Notes under the pieces: generated by a model
Seen by the model: the letters and a program-made list of their open reading frames with translations, nothing else
Told to the model about the DNA's origin: nothing
The model's database searches: none
Made by a program: the position numbers and the translations under genes
In this document: piece by piece, positions 31,700-41,862 of the stretch
How positions within the stretch are numbered: the first letter of the stretch is position 1
Layout: each line of letters begins with the position of its first letter
Assembly (NCBI GenBank): GCA_009746045.1
Contig: RPFO01000244.1
Coordinates: forward strand, 1-62,000
Direction of reading: 5' to 3'
Origin: Mesostigma viride
Lineage: Eukaryota > Streptophyta > Mesostigmatophyceae > Mesostigmatales > Mesostigmataceae
Length of the DNA: 62,000 nt

Positions 31700-32112
31700 C
31701 CGATGTAGTGTAGTGGGGTGGGTGGGGTGGGGTGGGGTGGGGGAAGGGGGGGGGGGTTCCCCTCTCCTTTGGTGGGTGTCAAGGGGGACATTGGTAGGGG
31801 TTGATGATTTAGTAGTTGTGGAACGCAGTTGTAAATGTGGGTAGCTCGTGCGTAGGTCACAGGTTCTTGTGAGGGGTGGGGATGCTTGGGTTGCCGTGGT
31901 GGCTTGCCTACGGTACGTAGGTGCCTGAATACAGTGGTGGGCAGGTGCACTTCGTGCACCCAGAGCAGGTGGCAGTTTACATTCCCCCACCTGCAAGAAA
32001 TAGCCAAGAGTGTATTAAAGGCCATATGCCCCTTCTCAGGGCTAAGTGCTACATATACTCCCAACGGAGTTATGTTCCTAATTAATTAATTAATTAATTA
32101 ATTAATTAATTA
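31700..32112. repeat. G-rich tract and HAL1-type 3' tail fragment
   Basis: 31705-31760 is a GTGGGGTGGGGTGGGG run that could form G-quadruplexes. From about 31945 the sequence matches the HAL1-like 3' region (GGCCATATGCCCCTTCTCAG, ACTCCCAACGGAGTTATGTT) and ends in about nine TTAA units (32073-32112). A retroposed 3' fragment lies inside the CACTA-like element. Confidence 0.75.
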
Positions 32113-35100
32113 ATGGTACGTAGGCGGGCTTGGCGATGGTCTATGCAGCAGGGTCAGTTATGGTTGAGTGGACAAGGGGTTGGTTGCCCCGGAGGCCGGG
32201 GTGGGCGGGGTTGGTTATGGTTCACGTGGATGGTGGGGTGGAGTCATCGTATATTAGGGCAGCGGGGGGTGGGGTCACTGGGCGGGGTGCAATGGTGTAG
32301 GGGAACCTCGTTGTGGGGCGGTAGGGTGGTTTAGTGGATGGTTTGCGATGTTGGTGTGGAATGTGGTGGAGGTAATACGGAAGGGTGGTAGTCACATAGG
32401 TTGGCTAGGGGGACTCAAAAAGTGGATGGTCGGGTGGGTCAGCGTATGGTTTGGGAAGGAGGGCAGTGTATGGTTTGGGGAGGAGGGCGGTGTTACGGTG
32501 TTGTGGGGGACCTCAGGGTGGGGGCGAGAGTGGTCCGTAGTCAGGGGGGGATGGATAGCGGCATGTGGATGTCCGTAATGTATCTTTGTGGGTGGGGTGG
32601 GTATGGAACAGGCAGGGGAGTGGGGCGAGTGGGGGTTAGCAGGGTGGAGGGTGCTGGCATTGTGGCGGGATGGTTGGAGGCACATGGACACACATAATGG
32701 CAAGAGTAACTGCATGCATAGCAACATGGGACCAGCTGTTCCGAGAACATCTGCAACCCTCACCATGCAACAACCAACAGCAACCGGCAACTGCCAACAG
32801 TGACAACGTTCGCAAGATGTGACGCCAAGGCCATTGGAGATCCTGATGTAATTTCGGGGGGTTCCTAGTCCTGCCGTGTACTTAACTTAATTCAGGGCCG
32901 CACACTTCGTGTGGTGCAGTGGTGCAGCGAGGGCTCATGGCCGGTATGGTGGTAGCCGGTAGGTGAAGACCTTGCTGCGAATCGAGGGCGTGATATTGCA
33001 TGGGAAAATGATGCCGAGAGTCTCAGGGCGTCTCGCGTGGTGACAGCTGCAGCGTGTGGGCCGAGGAGCTCGAGATGCAGGTCTCGTCGGTACATGTGGG
33101 CCACTGGTGAGGGCGCCAATGTGATGGAGGCCTTTCCATCGTGCCAGTTGGACATCACTCAACAGCCAAAGGGGCGGCTGCATTGGCGGTGGGGCTAGAA
33201 TTCTGGTAACTGCACAGAATTGACCCAAGAAAGCTCGAATCGCGGGCATGGGCAGGCGAGGTAAAAGAGGGAAACATTGCGCCAGCGGTTGAGGAAAGAA
33301 GGCCTGTTTACAGTGCTGGGCCTCAGAAGGAGTCGAGGCGTCGGCTCAGTTGGCAGGGCGACGATAAGTCTGTCAAAGCTGCGCATGGGTGGCGCAATGA
33401 GAGCTCATTAGGAAGGTCTCGCGCAGGAGGTTTCGATAGGCTAAAATTTTTCTCAGTCCTCGAAGATTAGGCGGGTGAAAATCGTAAATCCGCCATAGCC
33501 GCCATTTAAAAAATTTTCCCGCTTTCCATGGGATATACTGCCTAGCCTTACAGTAGCCAAATGGATTTGCGTGCGCCTCAGTCCATGCACCTAGTCGTTC
33601 GCCATCGGTTTCGGCGCAATATTTGAATTTTGCGCAAGGATCCTGACGGGTTGATTCCAGACTTGCGCTTGTTGCGAAAGATTATTGATTTATTTTGTCC
33701 ATTCATTCCAGACTCCCAAGCTAGGGGCCGCCGTCGACTGTAGTCTGAACGGTACGGCTAACAGTTACGATGCCAGGCCAGCAGCAAGCGGTCAAAACCA
33801 AGCGATACTAGAGAGTCATGTCAGTCGTCTTTTTACTGGTTTCGTCACTCAGTTATTCCTCATGTATGTCAAACTACTTCTACTTGGGAAGATATGTAGT
33901 AGCGGCGAATCGGAAGTGGAAGTGGGCAGGGGGGGGCGGGAAGTACGACTGATGCAATATACCGTACGTTAGTTATCGTCACAAAGCGAGTGACTGACGA
34001 TAGTAAAGGGCCTCTAATGACGACAGTGATGACGATAGTATTTGGCACTGATGAGTGATGACAGGAAGAGCGATGACCCCAAGTTACCAGACTTTGCGAC
34101 GTTGATGAGACTTAGCGAATTGCGAGCCCTCATTCCAGTGGTTGCGCGGGTGTTACCGTTGAAGTTGAAGAAAAAAAAACTTGACTTGAACATCTATCCA
34201 CGCTGCACAGGTGGGAAAGGTGGAAGGGAGCTGCGATCGGCTCGCAGCCAAGGCGGGATTATGTGCCTTTTGATTTCCAGCAATGTCGCTTCTGTATGAA
34301 CGCACGTGGTGGTTGGAATAGGAGCATAGGCTTACTGATGACCGTCGTGATTTATGTAGCCATTAGGGCGTCGTCTTAAATGAATTCAGGAGCGAGCTCG
34401 GACAAGGCTACAAGCAGCCATCGGGGGAGAAACATAGGCATGGTCTGGAATAAAGCTTCAATCGATCTGTTCGCTCAGTGGTAGGCACAGCACATTCGGA
34501 CATCCAGAAGCTGCCCACTCTTTACCAGTTGAGGTGAGCAAGGAATTCCTCGCCTGAAATTCTAATAAGTTTGCATCGACTTTAACATGCATGCCGTACG
34601 CACGTGGCATTCTCACGTATCGCCCTAGGGCCAAGGCTGCTATGGGCCGCTCGGTTTCATGCCAAGTTAGCCGTGCTTGCCATGAATGCTGCAGCAGTTT
34701 CACTATCTCATTCGTACAAGGTCAATAGACTATGCAAACGACATCCGATTTAGTTTTCATGAAGGGCATAACCTTGTTCAGATTGAGAGTTGCATGGCAT
34801 GGGCTGCTCTTGCGCCACTTTCCTTGTCTTAACCTACTGATTCTCTGTTTATGCTTTCGGTCGTTATACATTCGTATGTGTGCATCTGTGCTGCCATTGT
34901 GGTGTCAATTTTGCGCGTGTACTTGTGATGCCTGATACCGTTGGACTTGCACGCGGCCCCATCGCATGTGGCAGCGACAAGCTCTTGGTCGCCTGTCCAG
35001 CGCGGCGAATTCTTGATGGTGAGCAACGGTGATCATTCTTTATGTAGTGCTCATTCCTCAAATTATCAACGTGCTGTGCGTGTCAGCCACCATTGGCCTT

Positions 35101-36028
35101 GTTCTTCCAGCTTCCGTGCATGATTTTTTTGTAGCCCGCTGGTGATGCTCTGAGCTACAAATAGTTTGCATTATTTGTCCCAATTCCTTCGCTGTCGGTA
35201 GAATCTTCTTTGCAATCCAGTAGCCTTGGTTGACATTCGTGGCATTGCTGGACTATATCTCGCTTCCTTGCATGGGTAGCATCTTTGCATATTTATCCTT
35301 TTTGCTCAGATCACAGCTTTTTGTCATTCCCTCCCCCCGCTCCCCACCCTGAACGACTCCTGCTAGTGTCAACTGCAGACGTAGAGCCTTCAGCCTCGTT
35401 AGAGTTCATCCTACCTGTAACGGGGCATATTGTTAGTTGATTGGCCTTGCATTTTCTTGGCACTATTCAGGCGTTTCTTTCTTATTGCCGTATTAACCAT
35501 ACAGAGATTGCAATGAAGTAGATTGTGAGGCCTCTTGGCATGTTAGGGAACCTTTGCGACTCCAGGATTTCTGGGTGTGCAGTTCCCTACAACTTGTGAG
35601 GCATGTAGATACAATTTAGGTGAACATCTATGGCCAATTTTTTTTCTCGAGCACCCCTGTCTCTCTCTTGGCCCAGTATCTCACCTTTCTTTGTCCTAAA
35701 ATTAGGCCGGTACTCATAGATAGCCACGCAACTGCTGCGATCTCCCCCGCATCCTTACATACAAGTGAACTGAAGTCATGCAAAGTTGTTGGCACGTCCA
35801 GCGCGTAGCGTTCATCTCACTAACAAATTTTTGTGTGTACCGATGCGTGCTTTGCCGGATGATGTATTTTTGTCTTGCATGCAGGCAATATACCTAACAC
35901 AGTCGGGCCGGGCACATCCGTCAGTCCAACACGGCGAGAGGCCACATGCGGATGCAGATTTTGTAGGCTCTGAGCCTTCAATGGTCACATTGCCGTCGCA
36001 CTTGACAGTGTCCTGTGATTGTTTCTAG
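32113..36028. other. CACTA-like element 1 interior, no supported gene
   Basis: 32113-32660 is G-skewed on the plus strand (GGTGGGG words). 32700-36000 is T-rich, with intron-like pyrimidine tracts ending in CAG (for example TTTTTGTCTTGCATGCAG at 35868-35885). Short frames show no recognisable transposase motif. It may hold decayed or captured exons, but I cannot assemble them. Confidence 0.4.
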
Positions 36029-36125
36029 AGAGTCATCCAGTTACTTCAGCAATGGTGGCTGGGACAGCCCTCGTGATGGTTTCGGTGATGATGAGGATGA
36101 TGACTTTGATGACGAGGACTGTTGA
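36029..36125 (+). other. possible terminal exon with acidic tail
   Basis: After a splice-acceptor-like TGATTGTTTCTAG an open stretch reads SSSYFSNGGWDSPRDGFG and ends in DDEDDDFDDEDC and a stop. It points toward the nearby right end of the CACTA-like element, as does the acidic-tailed gene of the second CACTA element (60552-62000). No partner exon could be joined in frame, so confidence is low. Confidence 0.25.
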
Positions 36126-36769
36126 GCCCCGTTGTACTTCTCGGTCAACAGATTTTATATTGCATTTGTGAGATGATTGTGGGTGTCCATTTTGCACACC
36201 ACCCACAGCCATGCTTGAGTGCACCGTTCCTTGTGTGTGTATCAATACAGTTTGTGTTCGTATTTGATCAGTTGTGCCATTTCATCGGGTTGTTGCATGC
36301 CATCTGAATATGTTCACTCCCCGTTGCCATTTTATCATACTAGTGTTGTGAGCTCAGAGCAATGGATGCATGATGCAGTGTTGTGATTCAGTGTAGATAT
36401 TGACGATTTTACCTTTGATCAGCATGATGGATGCTTGGCCAGCGATGGGTCGGAGGTTGACACTTGATGACCGTGATGATCATTGCCCTGAATGTTCAAT
36501 ATTGGTGTTTTTCTTAACATCCCAGTCGATATTTTTGCAATAAACCATGTCTCCCACGGCTCATGACATTGTGGTGCATTTTATCATGCACCTGAGAGTG
36601 TTTCCAGCTTGTTTTGTCAGTTCCTTTCAGTACGCTTGCCCCGTACCGCTGCACGTGTTGTCTCTCCTGGCATTGCCACCTTGTCGTGTCCCACCTTGGC
36701 CTTTTCCTTCTCCGTCTCTGCTGCGGCACGCACTTCCTTGCTGCGGATGTGCATTATGCGTGCTTTGTG

Positions 36770-37060
36770 ATATATCACTTCCCCTGAGTGGTTGTGATTT
36801 ATCACCTTGTCACATTTTGTTTTTCTGTGGGTTTGTGACATTTTGTGACACTTTGACATTTTGTGATAGTGACGTTATCACAAAATATGCTGGTTTTATC
36901 ACGTTTGTCACGTTTTGTCACAATCATGACATGTCTCGATCACAATTTGTCACAGTTTTATCACATTTTGTCACATTTTGTCACGTTTTATCATTTTTTT
37001 ATCACAAAATGTCACAAAAGTGACATTTTGTGATAAAAAAATATCACAAAATGTCACAGA
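36770..37060. repeat. right subterminal repeat array (TTTTGTCACA)
   Basis: Dense TTTTGTCACA, TTATCACAAAATGTCACA and TGTGACATTTTGTGA motifs in both orientations, mirroring the left array. It includes a perfect fold-back around AAAAAAATAT near 37035. Confidence 0.85.
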
Positions 37061-37075
37061 CCCCTTCCCGGTGCA

Positions 37076-37675
37076 GGAGATATATTTTCCCAGCACGCCT
37101 GGCGAGACCATTTCTATGGCGGATCTCGCCGAACTGGAGCTGCCACTGCTTCGTCTTTCTGTTTTTCTGAGCTACGCGAAGGCCCCTTGCCTCCGGGCAC
37201 TTGTTGCCGCTTTCGAGGATGCCGAAGGCACCGCCAATACCCCCATTGCTTCCCTGGACGCAACCCTGCGCCAGCTCAATTAACCAGAAAGTCGAAGACA
37301 TGGCCGCTCGACTCAGCGCCCTATCCACCGCTATCCGGCCGTCAAGACACTGCTGAGCTCCATTCCATGCAGCATTGCCGAGGTCAATTAAGGCCGCCCT
37401 GACCAGCCCGCCCCATGCAGCCAGCCGCCCCCGCACCCACCAGCTACGCTAACATGGTTAAACAGACGGACATTGCCAACCTGATGGAGGATGCCGCACG
37501 CAGGAAGGCTGCAGCCCACAAGACTGCTGTCGAGGAGGACCTGCGCTCACGCGCTCAGTATAGTGGTCCGGTATTTCCAGGTCGCGCAGCAGCCAGAAAC
37601 GGACCTGATGCTAGCGCAACGCCTGTACCACAGCCTCATCGTGGGCCGGCTGCATCTGGGCAACGAACGCATGGT
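37076..37675 (+). pseudogene. second ORF1-type gene, 3' part
   Basis: Continues from 30217: STPGETISMADLAELELPLLRLSVFLSYAKAP to 37280, then, across small frameshifts, DMAARLSALST, SYANMVKQTDIANLMEDAARR, and a segment with YFQVAQQPETDLMLAQRLYHSL that resembles the start of an L1 ORF1 RRM. It stops at about 37675, where copia-like integrase sequence begins. The long open frame 37415-38455 is therefore a chance fusion of two elements. Confidence 0.55.
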
Positions 37676-40600
37676 TTGAAGCTGCTGGTGGCAGTGGACA
37701 GATATACCAAGTACAAGACCCTAGAGATCCTGCCTGACATGGAGAAGCCTACATTAATTGCTGCTCTGAAGTTGACAAGGAGCAGGTACCCTGGGTTGGA
37801 GTTGTTGCAGTGTGACATTCAGTTTGAGTGCTGTGAGAACCTGCCAGAGTTTCCAGAGTTGCTGATTACACCCAGGGAGAGCCACGGCCAGCAAGGGGTG
37901 GTGGAGAGAGCCATCCAAGAGATCAAGACTGTGCTGCTGGTGGAGAGGATTCCAAGGACGTCATCTGCCATTGTGACATCTGCATGGCTACGTTCTGTGG
38001 AGGATAGGCTGAACCTCAGGACTCCCATGTTCTTTGGTGACATTGCCATCAATCCTCTTATGCTGCACACCAGGATGCTGCCAGCTGATGCTGAGCAGGC
38101 ATGGAAGGAGAAGCTAGAGGCCAAGTTCCTCAAGCTGAGGCAGAAAGACAAGGGCTGGAGTGTCCTAGAACCTAACGTTGGACAACAGGTTGTTGTGTGG
38201 AAGGAGCCAAGCTTTCCAGGGAAACGTGGCAGCTGGCATGATGGGGTGGTGACCCGAGTAGAAGCCGCTGGCCATAAGTGCTGGGTGGCCATTGATGGCT
38301 CCCAAGCAGTGCACCGTCTGTCCTGGTCAAAGATCCGTCCCCGGGGAGGTAATCAAGGAGACCTCTTCCAGGTGCCCGTTGGTGTACAAGGCGGGGGTGA
38401 CGTGGAACTTCCTGATCATGCAGGGTGCTACAGCTGTATCGAGCCCTCAGGGTGACCCTGGCCCGGCCCCTGGGGTACCTTCACATACGGTGGTTGGGCA
38501 AGCAGGCGGACAGGCTGCACCTCCGGAACGGCCCGACACCAGGCCTAGGGGTGTGCGTCTATCAGATATTGTACAGGCTTTGCAAAGAGCCAAGAAGGAG
38601 CCTAAGGTGTCCAAGCTTGTCCAGTTGGATGAACCTGAGGTAGCTGCCATGGAGATAGATACCAATGCACAGGTTTCTGTCATGGGACCTCAGCATACAG
38701 GAGAACTGCTGGTCGGAGAACCAAGTTGCCCCTGGGTGTCTGATTTCAGTGGTAGGACGCATCTAAGGGTGTTGGGAGAGGTTACTGCCCCTGTCATGGG
38801 TGTGGATGTGACCTTCCTTGCCCACGCTCCTTGCTATGATATGCTCACATGGGTCTTATTGCACCCACAGTTTGCCAGATCGTTAGCCTGTCCTTTTAGC
38901 TAGCCGCGCCCGATTGCAGCTGTGGCATGCCTTTGGCATGAAGGAGACTGGGGGTCCGTCTGCCCTTTCTCCTGTAGTGCACACACAGGGATTAAAAGCA
39001 CTTCGGTGCTCCGTGACTCCCCAACGGGAGCACGAGTTTAATTAATTAATTAATTAATTAATTCCTTGTCCTAGCTAGAGGACTATGATGGCCCTGTGAT
39101 TTTGGGTCAGAATTTTCTGGGCAATCCTGGGATTTCTATCAGAGCTACAGCTCTGAGAAGAGATGGCTGGGGGATGATTCCCCTAGAAAATTTCAGGACA
39201 ACATTTCCAGTCAGGTGCAGGGCCAAGCCGGTCAAGGGTGTAAAATGGGATGAAGGGGAGGTGCCCCCAGCAGCCAGTTTGGTTATTCCAGCTGTGTTGC
39301 ACCCCAGCATTATTGGCATAACTCACAGGAGCCTTGCTGCACACTCTCCTTTGACATATGACCAGCTAGTCCAAGAGATGAGCTCGCCTACTTTGTTTGA
39401 GGCTTGGAAGCTCGCCTTCTCCAAGGCATTGGAGGAGTGGTTGCAGTTTGAGTGTGCTGCACCAACAGACAGACGTCCCCCAGCATCAAGGAAGCTTGCT
39501 TTGAGATTTGTGCTGAAGAGGAAGGTTGTGGATGAGGTATCAGTGCCCCATGTCAGGCCTGTCCTGAATGGTCCTGAATGAGTATCACGGCACGGGGAGT
39601 GTGCCAGGAGAGGAGCTGTATACGCCAGGGATGTTACACGACACATGGAGAATTTTGCTATGTCTCTATGTGGGGTTGCTGAACAGGGGAGCAGCTATGT
39701 CATCAGTGCTGCTGGACTTCAAGAGGGCATTTTTAAAATCTGATCCAGAAGTGGCCAGGAGGGTATGGAAGCAGGATGAGCCTTACTGTGTTGAGGTGCC
39801 TGCTATCTGGAAGCTGGAGCTGCATCAACATTTCCTGGTTATTCTGAAGGGCCTGGAAGGACTCAGGTCGAGCCCAATCATCTGGAGACTCACGCTGCAG
39901 GAAGCTCTGATCAGTGAGTGTGGCTTGAGAGTGTCTTCAGTTGATCCCTGTTTGTTGCTGGCCCAATGGGAGGGTCTGCCAGTGTATGCTAGTTTGCATG
40001 GAGATGATCTGCATTTGCTAGCCCCCACGACCTGGCTGAAGAAGTTTATTCCTGTCATCAGTGGCAAGTTTTCACTGGGCAAGGAGCTGTGGCAGGAGCC
40101 CAACAAGCCTGTAGTATTCTGTGGAATGCAGGCTACCCTGTTCAGGAGGGATGGGGAGTGGAGTATCAGGCTTCAGGCTGGAGGAGATTATAAACAGACC
40201 ATTGTGAAGGCCTTGCCAGAGAAGATCACCCAGGCTGCAGGACCTGAGTTGAGAGGCATGTGGGCCTGGTTTGCCAGCATCTGTGGTCCGTCTTTGATGG
40301 TCCATAGCAGGATGCCTGATGAAGTGCTTGAGGATGAGAAGCCTCGAGTCATAGCCCGATTGGTGGAGAGTACCCCTGATCTGAATTTGTCTGGGATTGA
40401 CTTTGCCCAGCCTATCACCTTGGAGATCTTTGTTGACAGTTCCATGGATGCTCGCCAGGTTACCAAGGTCAGGGGGAGATCTGCTGCTCTGTTTGCTTTT
40501 TATCAGAGCAGGGCAAGTTTGTTCAGCTGGTACAGCAGACTGCAGAAGAGGGTCTGTATCAGTTCAGATGTGGCAGAATGCAGGGCCATATGCGAGGGGA

Positions 40601-40918
40601 TCCAGTCCAGCTTGTACATAAAGGAGTTAATGCTGGATCGAGCTGGCTTCAGTTACCCCTTGGACCTTGCAGATGGAGACGTTGTTGCTAACAGACAGCA
40701 TGGGTATGGTCCAGTTTGTTCACAAGCAGCTGGCCAGAAGCCGGGACCTGGATTATTTGTTGCTGAAGGAGTTGGCCAGTTTGGTTGACTTGAAGCATAT
40801 CCCTGGCGAGGAGAACCCTGCTGATGCATTGACCAAGCTGCCACACAAGGCCCCAGCCCAGTACAATGTACTGAGGAAGCTCATGAATGCTGACTGTCAA
40901 GTCGGTCTATCTGTCTAA
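37676..40918 (+). pseudogene. copia-like Pol of element P: integrase, protease-like, RT, RNase H
   Basis: Order read on the plus strand: integrase core from VAVDRYTKYKTLEI (first Asp) through a CDIQFEC block to GVVERAIQEIKTVL (Glu), ending near 38360. A linker follows, then a retropepsin-like domain with EIDTNAQVSVM near 38655 and VILGQNFLGNPG near 39100, interrupted at 38841-39082. RT follows with LLDFKRAFLKSD (first Asp) and SLHGDDLHLL (second motif). RNase H has IFVDSSMDAR, SSDVAECRAI and EENPADALTKL, with the stop at 40918. Frameshifts lie near 38400, 39570 and 40690. Putting the protease between integrase and RT departs from both classical orders. Confidence 0.78.
38841..39082. mobile_element. 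242-bp insertion in the protease region of element P
   Basis: Flanked by the 7-bp repeat CTATGAT (38834-38840 and 39083-39089). Skipping it continues the protease frame (APCYDGPVILGQ). The right part has a hairpin (CTCCCCAACGGGAG) and about six TTAA units at 39030-39062, like the HAL1-like tail. An imperfect inner repeat (GTCCTTTTAGCTAG near 38891, GTCCTAGCTAG near 39068) suggests a roughly 160-bp TTAA-tailed SINE-like element nested in a smaller insertion. Confidence 0.6.
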
Positions 40919-41003
40919 AAGCTGAGAGCTGGGTGCTTAAGTCTCTGGATATCAGGCTGGGAGCTTGATTGTACATAATCCTGAGCACACCTTGAGGGGT
41001 GAG

Positions 41004-41488
41004 AGTTAGAATACGAACGACGTAATATAATGCTTGAGAACACTGAGTGCTGAGAGCAATGAATTGCTTGGTTCATTAGAAAATAGGTTTACCCTTTATC
41101 AACGTTCCTCTTGAGCACTGGCTGCGCCGCCAGTGACCGTTGGGTGCAGACCGTTGGCCCGAGGCCGCACGATGACAGGTAGCAGTCTAGTCACTGCATC
41201 GTGCGATCACAGATCAATGCACAATGCAGTACGGTCCCTATCTAGGATACTCTAGTACCGTCCAATGACAGGACACTACGTATACTGGGTACTGACATCT
41301 GTCACGTACCTCAGTACCCAAAGTACCTATCTAGGGAAACGTATGCGACTCCGGCGACTAGCATTCCTATCTGAATAGCCCACGTGGTATTTATATTCAC
41401 ATACCAACGTAGGTTTACAAGGCTTATTCATACGTTGTATTCACAATGCCTTTGAGACTTAGTCTACAGCAAAGCATGGAGACTAACT
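41004..41488 (-). repeat. 3' LTR of element 1
   Basis: 485 bp, on the plus strand starting AGTTAGAATACGAACG and ending GGAGACTAACT. Closely similar to 50609-51027 plus 47079-47140 and to 53685-54157. On the minus strand it contains a TATA-like GAATATAAATACC (about 41387-41400). Confidence 0.9.
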
Positions 41489-41862
41489 CCAGTATTGTTT
41501 TATTATTTATTTCTTAATGCAGGTCTGCACCCCCAACATTATTGTTATTGTTTTTAAGTTGATTAGGGGTACAAAAGAGACATGGCTGGTTGAGCCAGGT
41601 TGGTTACAGCTGGCTGTTCTGGCCAGGTGGTAAATTGCACATTAAATAAAGTGTACACAGCTGGCTGGTTTGGCCAGTTATTGGAGCACACATTAAGTAA
41701 GTGTATACAAAGCTTGTGTCCTCAAGCTGCAAATGGATACAAATCTGACCTAGCCAGCACTCACACCCCACAGCAAATGTGTTGAATTTTATGGCGCCCA
41801 GCAGCTATCGCTGTGGTAAGGGGGTGTGGTGGTTGTGTACTGAGCTATGGCCAGTCATTTAT
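41489..41862 (-). other. 3' untranslated region of element 1
   Basis: Non-coding. Contains a repeated CAGCTGGCTG...GGCCAG segment (about 41606-41680). The purine run GGGGGTGCAG (minus strand, about 41525-41535) is the nearest polypurine-like tract but lies about 45 nt from the LTR, so the plus-strand primer site is uncertain. Confidence 0.5.

Larger units (their letters stand above)
30218..37073. mobile_element. CACTA-like element 1, 6.86 kb, probably non-autonomous
   Basis: Inverted ends: left CACCGGGAAGGGG followed by GTGTGACATTTTGTGAT, and right the reverse complement of CACCGGGAAGGGG followed by TCTGTGACATTTTGTG. The target duplication is CA (30216-30217 and 37074-37075), and excision joins the flanking ORF1 in frame. 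Ends starting CAC, a very short duplication and long subterminal repeat arrays (30231-30860 and 36770-37060) fit En/Spm (CACTA). The 31-36.5 kb interior shows no transposase catalytic domain. A short acidic exon-like end lies at 36029-36125. Confidence 0.8.
37676..41003 (+). mobile_element. plus-strand copia-like element P, 5'-truncated
   Basis: Begins abruptly inside integrase at 37676, runs through protease-like, RT and RNase H regions, and ends with a 3' untranslated stretch and the purine tract CTTGAGGGG. Minus-strand element 1 is inserted right at the edge of its 3' LTR (duplication GTGAG), so the remainder of that LTR begins at 51028. No 5' LTR or gag is present. It is clearly divergent in sequence from elements 1 and 2 but shares their domain order. 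Confidence 0.75.

Noticed and set aside
32892-33386. Minus-strand frames as a transposase of CACTA-like element 1
   Set aside because: Overlapping short frames with no catalytic motif or consistent extension.
37415-38455. Single 346-residue protein starting at 37415
   Set aside because: The first about 87 codons belong to an ORF1-type gene and the rest to copia-like integrase. The fusion is a junction between two elements.
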